25,850 nucleotides of DNA from JAQGMJ01 sp036271855 (GCA_036271855.1 DATAZV010000016.1:1-25850); one strand, 5' to 3'; shown: positions 11,030-19,664, counted from the first letter of the stretch. Notes: generated by a model not told the origin, from the letters alone. Made by a program: numbers and translations.

Positions 11030-11890
11030 ATGCGCAGAAAAATAACCATGATGGCCCGTGGCAAATCACCTTATCTGGCCGCATGCCTGATCAACGGGCT
11101 TTTCCGGGTTCTGGCGGGCGCACTGCTGGCCACTGCTGCCGGCATGGCGACTGCGCAGCAGCCAGGCGATCCGCTGCGCCGCGTCGGCGCGGCTGATGGC
11201 TACCTGCCCGCCGCGCGCGTGGGCGATATCAAACAATGGTTGCCGCCGGCACCGGCGCCGCGATCCGCCGCCCAGCGCGAGGACATCGCCGTCTTCAGGA
11301 TGAGCCGCCAGACGCTCACCAGCGCGCGCGGCCAGCAAGCCGCCGAAGACGACGTGTTCGATCCGCCCGCCGTCGCCGCCCGCTTCAGCGAAGCCGCGGG
11401 CGTCGCGCTGACTCCGGCAACGGCGCCAACCCTGATGAAGCTGATCAAGAACATGGGGGCCGACGCCCGTCGCCTGGTCGCGCCGGTCAAGCTGAGCCTG
11501 GCCGACGGTGGCCGCATCCGCCCCTTCGTCGCCTATCCAAAGGAGCCTTCCTGCCTCAAGCCGCGCGACATGGCGGGCCACCGCGACGAGGACCTGGTCA
11601 CTTTTCATCTTGATCAAAGCGGCTCCTACCCCTCGACGCACGCCCTGGTCGGCTTGCTGATGGCCATGGTGCTGGGCGAAACCATTCCGGCGCGGGCCGA
11701 CGCCGTCATGGTCCGCGGCCTGGAGTTCGGCAACAGCCGGATCATTTGCGGCTTTCACTACTACTCTGACGTGGTCGCCGGGCGCCTGGTTGCTTCGACC
11801 CTCTACGCCAGGCTGCACGCCGATCCGGTATTCAGCGCCGATATGCAGGCCTTGCGCGGCGAACTGCAGGCCGCCGGCGCGCCGAACTAG
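11030..11890 (+). CDS. Class A non-specific acid phosphatase (PhoN-like, PAP2 superfamily)
   Basis: A 286-aa periplasmic phosphatase related to bacterial class A acid phosphatases. An N-terminal hydrophobic signal (LFRVLAGALLATAAGMATAQ) precedes the mature protein. The superfamily signature is seen in order: RP at 164-165 (GRIRPFV), GSYPSTHA with PSTH at 201-204 (usually PSGH), and SRIICGFHYYSD with Ser236-Arg237, His243 and Asp247. The C-terminal stretch after Asp247 follows the PhoN pattern (VVASTLYARLHADPVF). The lysine normally six residues before RP is not at that position; Lys154 lies nine residues before it, implying a short insertion or a lost phosphate contact. Start: ATG 11030 or, equally possible, 11048. 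A shared terminator separates it from the convergent binding-protein gene. Confidence 0.88.
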   Translation: MRRKITMMARGKSPYLAACLINGLFRVLAGALLATAAGMATAQQPGDPLRRVGAADGYLPAARVGDIKQWLPPAPAPRSAAQREDIAVFRMSRQTLTSARGQQAAEDDVFDPPAVAARFSEAAGVALTPATAPTLMKLIKNMGADARRLVAPVKLSLADGGRIRPFVAYPKEPSCLKPRDMAGHRDEDLVTFHLDQSGSYPSTHALVGLLMAMVLGETIPARADAVMVRGLEFGNSRIICGFHYYSDVVAGRLVASTLYARLHADPVFSADMQALRGELQAAGAPN

Positions 11891-11902
11891 ATCGGCAAGC
11901 GT

Positions 11903-11928
11903 AAAAAAGCCGCCCTCGCGGGCGGCTT
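11903..11928 (-). terminator. Intrinsic terminator for the LIV-type binding protein gene
   Basis: A perfect 7-bp stem GCCGCCC (11909-11915) / GGGCGGC (11920-11926) with a TCGC loop. On the minus strand it is followed by six T residues (complement of A at 11903-11908), a classic rho-independent terminator for the gene ending at 11946. On the plus strand only TT follows, so termination of the phosphatase gene would be weaker. Confidence 0.85.
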
Positions 11929-11945
11929 CGGAACGGCCAGGCCGG

Positions 11946-13214
11946 CTACTTGCTGCTGGCAGACTGGTACGGCTCCTTCAGCTTGCCGGTGACGTAGTCC
12001 TTGGGCGAAAGCACCGTCATGCGGCCCGGCTTGCGCCATTCATCGACGCTGTTGCCGGTGATGCCGTCGTATTGCACATAGAGCAGGCGGGTGGTGGTCC
12101 ATTCGCCGTTCTTGCCGAATTGCACCTTGCCGACCACGGTGTCGAAGGTGTCCTTGTGCATGGTCTCGGCCATTTTCGCCTGGTCGATGCTCTTGTTCTT
12201 GGTCACCGCCTGGTCGATTACCTGCATCATGGCGTAGGCGTAGGGCGGCAGGTAGAAACCGAGCGGGTCGACGCCGGCCTGGGCAGCGCGCCCCTGGTAT
12301 TTCTCCAGGAACTTGTCCAGCCCCGGGAACTTGGCGTTGACTTCCGGCGCATAGGTTTCCAGGCTGACCACACCGTTGAGCGCCGGCCCGAGCTGGGTCT
12401 TGATCGCGGTGTACTGGGTACCGACCATGCCGCCGCCGAACAGGCGGGTTTTCAGGCCCACTTCGTGGGCGGCGCGGATCATGCCGACCGAGTCCGGCGG
12501 GTAGGAGGCAACGAACACGATGTCCGGGTTGGTCGCCTGGATCGCGCGCAGCACCGGGCTGAAGTCGACGTTGTTCGGCGGGTAGGTCTTGTCGTAGACG
12601 ATCTTCAGTCCCAGGCGCTTGACATGCTCGTGCGCCGCTTCCAGCGCCGAGTGCGGATATTCGGCGTCGGCGCCGACCAGGGCGATGGTCTTGGGCTTCG
12701 GGTTCATGGTTTCGACGGCGTCGAAATAGCCCTGGGTCCAGCCGATCGCCGGCTTCGGGCCGGCGGGCATGATGGCGAAGTAGCGGTCGTAATTGAAGCG
12801 CGAGCTGACGTCCAGGCCGAACAGGGTCATGAAGGTCATGCCGCGCTGCATCAGCATCGGGATGGGGGGCGCCACCATGGCGGTGCCGTAGCTGGAGACC
12901 ACCAGGTCGACCTTGTCGATTTCCAGCAGTTTGGTATAGATCGCCGGCACCGTCGAGCCGTTGCTCTGGTCGTCGTAATAGACCAGCTCGACCTTGCGCC
13001 CGATCAGGCCGCCGCGGGCGTTGACTTCCTCGGCCCAGATCTGGATGCACAGCAGCGCTGCCTTGCCCATCGGCGCCAGCGCGCCGGTCAGGCCCATCGA
13101 AAAACCGATTTTCAGCGGCGGCTGCTGCGCCATCGCCAGATTGGGCAGGGCCAGGTTGCCGGCCACCGCACCGGCGGCAGCGCCGGCCAGGAACTTGCGT
13201 CTTTTTCCATGCAT
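11946..13214 (-). CDS. Orphan branched-chain amino acid-type ABC solute-binding protein (Tat-exported)
   Basis: A 422-aa periplasmic binding protein of the LIV-type (type I periplasmic binding, Peripla_BP_6) family. The N-terminus carries a twin-arginine signal, KRRKFLAGAAAGAVAG, ending at LAMAQ (cut near residue 29). The mature chain follows the family: LKIGFSMGLTGALAPMGKAALLCIQIWAEEVNARGGLIGRKVELVYYDDQS, then KVDLVVSSYGTAMV and later NPDIVFVASYPPDSVGMIRAAHEVGLK. ATG 13214 is supported by GGAG about 8 bases upstream. No LIV permease or ATPase gene is nearby: the neighbours are a phosphatase (convergent) and a TIGR02453 gene (divergent). It must share a transporter encoded elsewhere or act as a sensor. 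Ligand unknown; aromatic or amino acid compounds are typical of the family. Confidence 0.92.
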   Translation of the reverse strand: MHGKRRKFLAGAAAGAVAGNLALPNLAMAQQPPLKIGFSMGLTGALAPMGKAALLCIQIWAEEVNARGGLIGRKVELVYYDDQSNGSTVPAIYTKLLEIDKVDLVVSSYGTAMVAPPIPMLMQRGMTFMTLFGLDVSSRFNYDRYFAIMPAGPKPAIGWTQGYFDAVETMNPKPKTIALVGADAEYPHSALEAAHEHVKRLGLKIVYDKTYPPNNVDFSPVLRAIQATNPDIVFVASYPPDSVGMIRAAHEVGLKTRLFGGGMVGTQYTAIKTQLGPALNGVVSLETYAPEVNAKFPGLDKFLEKYQGRAAQAGVDPLGFYLPPYAYAMMQVIDQAVTKNKSIDQAKMAETMHKDTFDTVVGKVQFGKNGEWTTTRLLYVQYDGITGNSVDEWRKPGRMTVLSPKDYVTGKLKEPYQSASSK

Positions 13215-13322
13215 GTCTTTGTCTCCGTCTGATTGGTATGCCGGCCGCGAGCAAAGCTGCATCCGGAAGCGGCATTGATCGCTCGATAAACGACTTCGAA
13301 CGAGCGCCGCGTCCACTATGTT

Positions 13323-13337
13323 ACCGTTAAAATCGGT
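13323..13337. promoter_or_regulatory. Inverted repeat overlapping a -10-like box
   Basis: ACCG-TTAAAAT-CGGT lies in the divergent region between the LIV-type binding protein and the TIGR02453 gene. Its core holds TAAAAT, a plausible -10 box for the plus-strand gene, though no matching -35 is seen. The flanking ACCG/CGGT arms are symmetrical and could bind a regulator. Evidence is limited to the symmetry. Confidence 0.25.
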
Positions 13338-13376
13338 GCCCGCACGCGCTTATAACTTACATTTCACAAGGCAATA

Positions 13377-14042
13377 ATGAACACCCGTGAACTGGTCAAT
13401 TACCTGCAGGGACTGGCGGAAAACAACAACCGGGCCTGGTTTGTGATGAACAAGCCGAGCTACGACATCCTGCGCGCCGAATTCGTCGAACTGGTCGGCC
13501 GTGCCATCGCCGCAACGGCGAAATTCGACCCCGCGGTGGCCGGGCAGGAGCCGAAAAAGGCGCTGTTCCGGATCAACCGCGATGTCCGCTTCTCGAAGGA
13601 CAAGAGCCCCTACAAGACGCACTTTTCGGCGGTGATCGCCCCCGGCGGCAAGAAGGATCCGGGCTCGCACTACTACCTGCACATCGACCAGGAGGGCAAA
13701 CTGCTGGTGGCCGGCGGCTGCTATCTGCCGCCCCCCGACGTACTGCTGAAAATCCGCCGCCGCATCGCCGACAAGCCGGCTGCGTTCACGCGTCTGATTA
13801 AAAACCCGGCGATGATGGACTACTTCAGCGGCTTTGCCGACGAAGGCAAGCTGGCGCGCCCGCCCAAGGGGTTTGCCGCCGACGCGCCGCACATCGAGTT
13901 CCTCAAGCAAAAGAGCTTCATCATGTGGCGCGAGCGGCCGGTGAAGGCGATGACCACCGACAAGCTGCTGAAGGAAATCGAGACCGGCTTCAAGACTTCA
14001 CTGCCGCTGATCAAGTGGCTGCGCGAAGCGATCAAGGGCTGA
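13377..14042 (+). CDS. TIGR02453 / DUF2461 family protein
   Basis: A 221-aa cytoplasmic protein of the widespread TIGR02453 (DUF2461) family; no biochemical role is established. The N-terminal pattern ELVNYLQGLAENNNRAWFVMNKPSYD and the signature FRINRDVRFSKDKSPYKTHFSAVI (about 63-86) are diagnostic, followed by YYLHIDQEGKLLVAGGCYLPPPDVLLKIRRRIAD. Length is usual. AAGG lies six to seven bases before the ATG at 13377. It is a single gene, divergent from the LIV-type binding protein and 58 bases before the HEAT/TPR protein gene on the same strand. Confidence 0.93.
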   Translation: MNTRELVNYLQGLAENNNRAWFVMNKPSYDILRAEFVELVGRAIAATAKFDPAVAGQEPKKALFRINRDVRFSKDKSPYKTHFSAVIAPGGKKDPGSHYYLHIDQEGKLLVAGGCYLPPPDVLLKIRRRIADKPAAFTRLIKNPAMMDYFSGFADEGKLARPPKGFAADAPHIEFLKQKSFIMWRERPVKAMTTDKLLKEIETGFKTSLPLIKWLREAIKG

Positions 14043-14100
14043 AAGCGCAACGCCAATCGGCGCTATAGTCAAGGCTGCAAATATGCTTGTGGAGGCTGCG

Positions 14101-14745
14101 ATGCAAGGCTGGCTTTTCTCCCTGTTGATGTGCCTGGCCTGTGCGGGCACCGCCCAGGCGGCCGACCCGATCAGCCGCGAACAGGCATTGCACAACCTGG
14201 CAAGTGCCGAGGCGCCGCTGCGCCGCGCCGCCGTCGTGCGCTTAACCGAGATCGGCCGGATGGAAGACGCCACTGCGTTGCTGCCGCGCCTGAAAGATGG
14301 CGATGGCGAGGTGCGTGAGGCCGCGCAACTGGCGCTGTGGGCAGTCTGGAGCCGCTCCGGCGACGCCCGCATCGATGCGCTGCTGGCGCACGGCACCCTG
14401 GCGATGAACAGCGGCCAGTTCGAGGAGGCACTGGCCGATTTCAGTCGCGTAGTGCGCCAGAAGCCCGGTTTTGCCGAGGGCTGGAACAAGCGCGCCACGC
14501 TTTACTTCCTGGCGGGCGAGACCCGCCGCTCGATGGCCGATTGCGCCGAGGTCCTTAAGCGAAATCCAAACCATTTTGGAGCACTTTCCGGCTATGGCCA
14601 ACTCTATCTGCAGCTCGATGAGCCCGAAAAAGCGCTTCAATACTTTGAACGAGCCTACGCCATCAACCCGGGGATGAACGGGGTAGCGGCGAATATCGAA
14701 GCCCTGAGAAGGGTTCTGGAAGGCCGGCGCCGCAGGATGACCTGA
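14101..14745 (+). CDS. Secreted HEAT- and TPR-repeat protein
   Basis: A 214-aa protein with a signal peptide (GWLFSLLMCLACAGTAQAAD, cut after AQA), one HEAT-like pair of helices (about residues 28-90, APLRRAAVVRLTEIGRMEDATALLPRLKDGDGEVREAAQLALWAVW) and about three tetratricopeptide repeats (about 90-200: GTLAMNSGQFEEALADFSRVVRQKPG; GWNKRATLYFLAGETRRSMADCAEVLKRNPN; SGYGQLYLQLDEPEKALQYFERAYAINPG). Such repeats bind other proteins; here probably in the periplasm. ATG 14101 is chosen over 14083 because GGAGG sits at ideal spacing and the signal peptide starts there. The partner is unknown. The C-terminus is basic (EGRRRRMT). Confidence 0.85.
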   Translation: MQGWLFSLLMCLACAGTAQAADPISREQALHNLASAEAPLRRAAVVRLTEIGRMEDATALLPRLKDGDGEVREAAQLALWAVWSRSGDARIDALLAHGTLAMNSGQFEEALADFSRVVRQKPGFAEGWNKRATLYFLAGETRRSMADCAEVLKRNPNHFGALSGYGQLYLQLDEPEKALQYFERAYAINPGMNGVAANIEALRRVLEGRRRRMT

Positions 14746-14853
14746 GGCCGCCCTGGGACACTGATCTACTTTCTGGACCTGGCTTGCCGCCGGTCGGGCG
14801 GCGGCGGTTTGTCAGCCGTCTCCTACATCCAAGACTGTTAAAAAGTATTAAAT

Positions 14854-14869
14854 AGTGAAATATGTCACT
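14854..14869. promoter_or_regulatory. CRP-like binding site upstream of DUF1631 gene
   Basis: AGTGA-AATATG-TCACT is a symmetric 16-base site matching the CRP half-site rule GTGA-N6-TCAC. It abuts the -35 box of the candidate promoter, and its centre is about 42 bases upstream of the expected start, the class II activator position. The protein that binds is not known; CRP/FNR-family members are the natural candidates. Confidence 0.45.
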
Positions 14870-14897
14870 TGACGTTGTCCTACGCTCTTGGCATATT
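14869..14897 (+). promoter_or_regulatory. Candidate sigma70 promoter of DUF1631 gene
   Basis: TTGACG (14869-14874), a 17-base spacer and CATATT (14892-14897). The -35 is good and the -10 weak (4 of 6), as expected of an activator-dependent promoter. The TGGCA boxes at 14889-14893 and 14902-14906 flank the -10. The likely 5' leader to the ATG at 14993 is about 90 bases. Confidence 0.42.
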
Positions 14898-14992
14898 CCA
14901 ATGGCATAGGGGCAGAACGGGATATTGCCCAATACGCTGATTCAAAAGCCGATTGTTCCGCAACAAAAAATGCCTTCCCCCAAGGATTCGCC

Positions 14993-17242
14993 ATGAACAA
15001 GCCAGGCACCAATACGGGTACCAATACGGGTAGAAGCGCGACCGGCTCGGTCGCCGCCTCCGTACTCTCCGAGTGTCGCGAGATCGCGCGCACCCGCCTC
15101 TCCGAAGTCGTCTCCGGCGCGCTGGGCAAGATCGACGAGGACCTGTTCCAGCTCGCCGACAAGTGCCTCGATGGGCGCGAACAGCAGATGTACCTGGAAG
15201 CGATGACGCGCGTGCGTGCGCATCGCCGCGAAATCCTCTCCAAGTTCGAGGATTGCTTCAAGGACATGTACGACAAGCGCATGGTCGGCCGCAACGCGCC
15301 GAAGCCGGAGAAAAAGCCCGACCCGTTCGGTGACTTCGGCGGCGTCGAGCTTTCGCTGGTGTCCGACTCGGTGATCGAATCCGGTATCACCATCGACCGC
15401 CTGGCCAAGGGCGTGAAAAACGCCGTCGACAACGATGAAATGCTGGGCATCCGCGCGCGCCTGGGCGTGCTGGTCGGTGGCGGCACCCTGGAAGACGTCG
15501 ATAACCCGCTGGCGCCCGAAGTGATTTTCGAGGCCCTGAAGCTGGCCTGCAGCGATATCCCCGGCGACCGCGAACTCAAGCAGACCCTGTTGCAGGCCTT
15601 CCAGCCCTATTTGCAGCGCTCCATCACCCAGGTCTACCAGGCGGTCAACAAAAACCTGGTGGCGCATGAAATCCTGCCGCGCATCCGTCACTCGGTGCAA
15701 GCCACCGCCGACCCGATGGGCACCTCGCAGCGCATGATGGGCATGGGCGCATCGCAGCGCATGTCCAATCTGTCACAGACCGGGCGCATGGGCAGCTTCA
15801 GCGGCGGCTCCGGCGGCCCGGAGCGCAGCGGCTGGCTCGGCGGCTCGGTGGGCAACGAACAGGCCTCGATCGCCGCGCTGCTGGCCGGCATGGCGCAAGG
15901 CCAGGCCTCGGCGCGGGTCGAAAGCCTGCGCATGATGGCCGACCCGGCGCGCTTCACCGAAGGCCAGGGCGCGGTGCCGGTCAACCTGCAACTGCTCGAC
16001 GCGCTGGCCGGCCTGCAGACCGAGGCCAATCTCGGCGCCGCCGCCGGCTTCCTGCCGCCCGGCTACCTGCGCACCCTCGACAGCGCCCTGGTGCAGCAAG
16101 GCACGCCGCTGGACCAGGTGACCATCGAGCTGGTCTCGGTGGTGTTCGAATACCTCAACAAGAACGACCGCCTGGCCGCCGCGATCAAGGGGCAAATTGC
16201 CCGTTTGCAGATCGTCGCCGTCAAGGCTGCGCTGCTGGATCGCAGCTTTTTCGCCCGCCGCGAGCATCCGATGCGCCGGCTGCTCGACCGCATGGCCGAG
16301 GCCGGCTGCGACCCGGTGATGAACCTGTCCGAAGAAGGCCAGTTCATGCGCCAGGTCAAGCACCTGGTCGACGACCTGACGGTGCTGTTCCAGGACGACA
16401 TCCATGTCTTCAAGACGGCGCTTGAAGAGCTCGAGGCGCTGATCGCCAACGAGCGCGCCGCCCGCGAAAGCGACGCCCACGAAGAAGCCGGCCGCCTGGC
16501 CTCGCTGGAAGCGCGCGACGCCGCCAGCGCGTCGGCGCGCGCCGACCTGGCCGCGCGCATGCGCCCCGGCACCCCGCCTTTTATTCGCGACTTTGTCGAC
16601 CAGGTATGGGTCAAGGCGGTGGTCGAATCGCAATTGCAGAACCTGCAGGGTGAAGACGGCGTCGCCAGCCGCCTGGGACTGGCCGCCGACCTGATCTGGA
16701 GCGTCGAGCCGAAGGCGCGCCCCGACGTGCCCGCCCTGGCGGCGGTGCTGCCGAAGATGGTGCGCGGCCTGATGCGCGGAGCCATTGCCTCGGGCATGAA
16801 CGACACCGTGCGCGGCGAGTTTTTCAACCAGCTGATGCGCGCCCACACCGCGGCGATCGCCGCCGCCAAGGTGGCGGCCGTAGAAGTGCCCTCGCTGCCG
16901 GTGCCCAGCCAGGCGGCCGACGCGCCGACCAAGCTCCGGGAAGTGGCCGTATCCACCACGCCCTCCGACGTCTACGAACGCCAGGTGGCCGACCTGGTCA
17001 AGGGCGACATCCTCGACTTTTCCGACCAGACCCGCGGCGACCGCTACCGCCTGACCTGGATCAGCCCGAAGCGCAGTTTTTTCCTGTTCATCCGCGGCAG
17101 CCAGTCGCGCCAGATCAAGGCAGCCGACCTTGCGGCCTTTTTCCGCCAGGGCGTGATCAGCGTGGTGCAGGACGCGCCGATCATCGACGAGGCCATCGGC
17201 GCCATCGGCATGGACTTCAACGACATTCCCAAGGCCGCTTGA
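14993..17242 (+). CDS. DUF1631 family protein
   Basis: A 749-aa cytoplasmic protein of the DUF1631 family, common in Beta- and Gammaproteobacteria and without a settled function. No signal peptide or membrane span is visible. A folded N-terminal part (about 15-235) precedes a Gly/Ser/Met/Arg-rich linker (about 242-290, with the repeat SQRM twice), then a long helical region (about 290-650) and a small C-terminal module (about 660-735) beginning KGDILDFSDQTRGDRYRLTWISPKRSFFLFIRG, which looks beta-rich and is typical of the family. ATG 14993 follows AAGGA at fitting distance; the open frame back to a TTG at 14888 would run through the promoter. It is monocistronic, ended by a hairpin at 17263-17288, with a CRP-like promoter region. 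Confidence 0.9.
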   Translation: MNKPGTNTGTNTGRSATGSVAASVLSECREIARTRLSEVVSGALGKIDEDLFQLADKCLDGREQQMYLEAMTRVRAHRREILSKFEDCFKDMYDKRMVGRNAPKPEKKPDPFGDFGGVELSLVSDSVIESGITIDRLAKGVKNAVDNDEMLGIRARLGVLVGGGTLEDVDNPLAPEVIFEALKLACSDIPGDRELKQTLLQAFQPYLQRSITQVYQAVNKNLVAHEILPRIRHSVQATADPMGTSQRMMGMGASQRMSNLSQTGRMGSFSGGSGGPERSGWLGGSVGNEQASIAALLAGMAQGQASARVESLRMMADPARFTEGQGAVPVNLQLLDALAGLQTEANLGAAAGFLPPGYLRTLDSALVQQGTPLDQVTIELVSVVFEYLNKNDRLAAAIKGQIARLQIVAVKAALLDRSFFARREHPMRRLLDRMAEAGCDPVMNLSEEGQFMRQVKHLVDDLTVLFQDDIHVFKTALEELEALIANERAARESDAHEEAGRLASLEARDAASASARADLAARMRPGTPPFIRDFVDQVWVKAVVESQLQNLQGEDGVASRLGLAADLIWSVEPKARPDVPALAAVLPKMVRGLMRGAIASGMNDTVRGEFFNQLMRAHTAAIAAAKVAAVEVPSLPVPSQAADAPTKLREVAVSTTPSDVYERQVADLVKGDILDFSDQTRGDRYRLTWISPKRSFFLFIRGSQSRQIKAADLAAFFRQGVISVVQDAPIIDEAIGAIGMDFNDIPKAA
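15008..15031. repeat. 12-base perfect tandem duplication
   Basis: ACCAATACGGGT occurs twice head to tail near the start of the DUF1631 gene, giving the peptide repeat TNTG-TNTG. It keeps the frame and may vary in copy number between strains by slippage. Confidence 0.85.
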
Positions 17243-17262
17243 CGCGTTGAGCCGGAAGTGCG

Positions 17263-17288
17263 AAGCGGCCGCCTCCGGGCGGCCGTTT
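17263..17288. terminator. Bidirectional hairpin between convergent DUF1631 and comEC
   Basis: CGGCCGCC (17266-17273) pairs perfectly with GGCGGCCG (17278-17285) around a TCCG loop; AA before and TT after extend it. T-tracts are short on both strands, so termination may be partial, but the position between two convergent genes fits a shared terminator. Confidence 0.6.
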
Positions 17289-17291
17289 GCA

Positions 17292-19664
17292 TCAGCGCCC
17301 GTACCAGTAACGGGCGTGCGCCTGCCGGTAAGTTCCGGTACGGATTCCCTGGGCCGATATCTCGACGCCGATCGCGCCGCCATCGTCGGTGCGCAGCAGT
17401 TGAGCGCCGCTTTGCCGATACCGCTCGACCACGTCCTGCGCCGGATGGCGAAAGCGGTTGCGATAGCCGACCGGAAAAATCACCGTGGCCGGCGCCACCG
17501 CGGCAATGAAACGCGCCGACGAAGAGGTCTGGCTGCCGTGGTGCGGCGCTACCAGCACATCGCTTTTCAAGGCCGGCGCTTGCGCCAGCAACCGCGCCTC
17601 GACGTCGCGCTCGATGTCCGCCGGCAGCAGCATGGCGTGACCCCGGGCGCTGATTTTCAGCACGCAGCTCTGGGCGTTGTCGGGGGTGGCGGCAAAGCCG
17701 GCGTAGTCCGCCGCCGCCGGATGCAGGAACTCGAAGCGCACGCCGTCCCACTCCCAGGCCTGGCCGGCCTGGCAGGGGCGGGCGCGGGCGCCGGCGGCCT
17801 GGCGTATTGCGTGTTTCTCCCCCAGCGGCGAGGCCAGCCAGTCCACCGGCACCGCCGCGAGGACGGACAGCGCGCCGCCGGTATGGTCGCTGTCGTCATG
17901 GCTCACCACCATGCCGTCCAGCCGCTCTATGCCTTCGCCACGCAAGAACGGCAGCACCACGCGGTTGCCGCCGTCGGTCTCCGGCGAATAGGCCGGCCCG
18001 GTGTCGAACAACAGCGTGCGGTGCGCGGTGTGCGCCACCACCGCCAGCCCCTGGCCCACATCGAGCACCGTCACCTGAACGTCGCCCGCTGCCGGCTGCG
18101 GCGGCGCGTAGATGAACAAGGGCAGCATCCATGCCGCGCCAGCCAGGCGCCAGGACCACCACCAGGGGATGAACATCCACAAGGCGCCCAGCGCCGCCAG
18201 CGCGGCCAGCGGCCAGGGCGGCGTCGCATGCTGCCAGACCGCCCAATTGAATCCGCCGAGCCACTCGAGGTAGATCATCAGCGCGCTTTGCAGGCCGTGT
18301 GCCAGGTGGGCGATGGCATCGAACGGCAGGATCGCCGCCGCCAGCGACAAGGGCGTGATCACCAGACTCACCAGCGGGATCGCCACCGCATTCGCCAGGG
18401 GGCCGACCAGGGACACCTGCTGGAACAGCACCAGGGTCAGCGGAATCAGGCCCACGGTGATCGCCGCCTGGGCGACGAAGGCGGTGCGCAGCCAGTGCGC
18501 GCGCAGCCCTTGCGTCTGGCCGGTGAGCAGCAGCAGCGCCACCGCGCCGAACGACAGCCAGAAGCCCGGCGCCAGCGCCGCCCATGGGTCGAGCAGGGTG
18601 ACCACGCCCAAAGCCAGGGCCAGCACCCGGGTGGCCGAGCCGAACCAGCCGCGCCAGATCGCCCAGGCCGCCACCCCCAGCATATATAGCGTGCGCTGCG
18701 CCGGAATCTGGAACCCCGCCAGCAGGCAATAGGTAAACGCGGCGGCAAAGCCGGCCAGGGCCGCCGCCTGCGGGGCAGGCAATAGCAGCAATAGGCGCGG
18801 GGTATAGCGTACCGAATAGCGCCACAGCGCGAACACCGCCCAGGCCGCCAGGCTGGCCACCATGGTGACGTGCAATCCGGAGATGCTCATCAGGTGGCTG
18901 ACCCCGGTGCGGGTGAAGATCTGCCAGTCGTCGTTGTCGATGGCGCGCTGGTCGCCGATCGCCAGCGCGATGATCACGCCGCCATAAGGCGCCTCTCCCA
19001 GCGCACCCTGCAGGCGCTCGCGAATGTGCTCGCGCAGCCGGTCGGTCACGCTTTGCACCGACCAGGTGAAGGGGGCGAGCAGGGCGGGGGCGGCGCTGTC
19101 GCGGCCGATGCGGATGTAACCGGTGGCGCGGATGCCGCGCTCCAGCAGCCAGGCTTCGTAGTCGAAACCATGCGGATTGGCATTGCCGTGCGGTTTGCGC
19201 AGGCGCGCCGTCAGGCTCCAGCGCTCGCCGGCATGCACCACCGGCAGCGGCCGCTCGGGCGCGCCGGCGTAGCTGCTGTACCAGGTTAACTGGATGTGGC
19301 GCGGCACCCGCGCCCCCGGCAGCCCGTTACCCTCGGTCTCGAATTCAAAGCGCACGCCGCGGTCAAAAGGCTGGGGCAGGGAGGCGATGGTGCCGGTCAG
19401 CACGGTGTCGCGCCCCTCCAGGGCGTCGGGCAGGGCGTCGGCCAGGCGGCCATTGGCCAGCAGCGCGGCCCAGGCCAGGCCGAGCAACGCGGCGCCGATG
19501 GCGTACGCGGCATCGCGCAGCCATGCGCGCGGCAGGCGGGTGCCGCCCACCAGCAGCAATGCGCCGCCCGCGCCGATGGCGACGGTGACGGGCTCGGCCG
19601 GCAAGCTGGGCTGGATTTGCAGCAGGGCGGTGCCGAGGGCGAACCCCACAAGGGCTAGACGCAT
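17292..19664 (-). CDS. comEC: ComEC/Rec2 family DNA internalisation protein
   Basis: A 790-aa inner-membrane protein forming the channel that takes single-stranded DNA into the cytoplasm during natural transformation. Order of parts: N-terminal membrane segments and the DUF4131 region (about 1-190), the central Competence domain with many membrane helices (about 200-500, including GVSHLMSISGLHVTMVASL), and a C-terminal metallo-beta-lactamase-like domain starting VQVTVLDVGQGLAVV, with H589-D-D-S-D593-H594 (SHDDSDHTGG) and APHHGSQTSSS. All three parts are present and intact. Start: ATG 19664 gives the usual MRLALVGFALG beginning; ATG 19691 is an alternative. It is divergent from the aminotransferase gene. 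Presence suggests DNA uptake capacity, but pilus and other com genes are outside the window. Confidence 0.95.
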   Translation of the reverse strand: MRLALVGFALGTALLQIQPSLPAEPVTVAIGAGGALLLVGGTRLPRAWLRDAAYAIGAALLGLAWAALLANGRLADALPDALEGRDTVLTGTIASLPQPFDRGVRFEFETEGNGLPGARVPRHIQLTWYSSYAGAPERPLPVVHAGERWSLTARLRKPHGNANPHGFDYEAWLLERGIRATGYIRIGRDSAAPALLAPFTWSVQSVTDRLREHIRERLQGALGEAPYGGVIIALAIGDQRAIDNDDWQIFTRTGVSHLMSISGLHVTMVASLAAWAVFALWRYSVRYTPRLLLLLPAPQAAALAGFAAAFTYCLLAGFQIPAQRTLYMLGVAAWAIWRGWFGSATRVLALALGVVTLLDPWAALAPGFWLSFGAVALLLLTGQTQGLRAHWLRTAFVAQAAITVGLIPLTLVLFQQVSLVGPLANAVAIPLVSLVITPLSLAAAILPFDAIAHLAHGLQSALMIYLEWLGGFNWAVWQHATPPWPLAALAALGALWMFIPWWWSWRLAGAAWMLPLFIYAPPQPAAGDVQVTVLDVGQGLAVVAHTAHRTLLFDTGPAYSPETDGGNRVVLPFLRGEGIERLDGMVVSHDDSDHTGGALSVLAAVPVDWLASPLGEKHAIRQAAGARARPCQAGQAWEWDGVRFEFLHPAAADYAGFAATPDNAQSCVLKISARGHAMLLPADIERDVEARLLAQAPALKSDVLVAPHHGSQTSSSARFIAAVAPATVIFPVGYRNRFRHPAQDVVERYRQSGAQLLRTDDGGAIGVEISAQGIRTGTYRQAHARYWYGR

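Noticed and set aside
11790..13232. 480-codon plus-strand frame opposite the LIV-type binding protein
   Set aside because: Antisense shadow that reads through a strong terminator and has no family features.
14888..14910. TGGCAT...GGCAT pattern as a sigma54 promoter
   Set aside because: Sigma54 needs GG and GC ten bases apart; here the interval is twelve, and a sigma70-like -35/-10 pair overlaps.
15773..17383. 536-codon minus-strand frame opposite DUF1631
   Set aside because: Antisense shadow with low-complexity composition, running through the terminator hairpin.
17247..18689. 480-codon plus-strand frame opposite comEC
   Set aside because: Arg/Gln/Gly-rich antisense shadow of the ComEC metallo-beta-lactamase-like and membrane domains.
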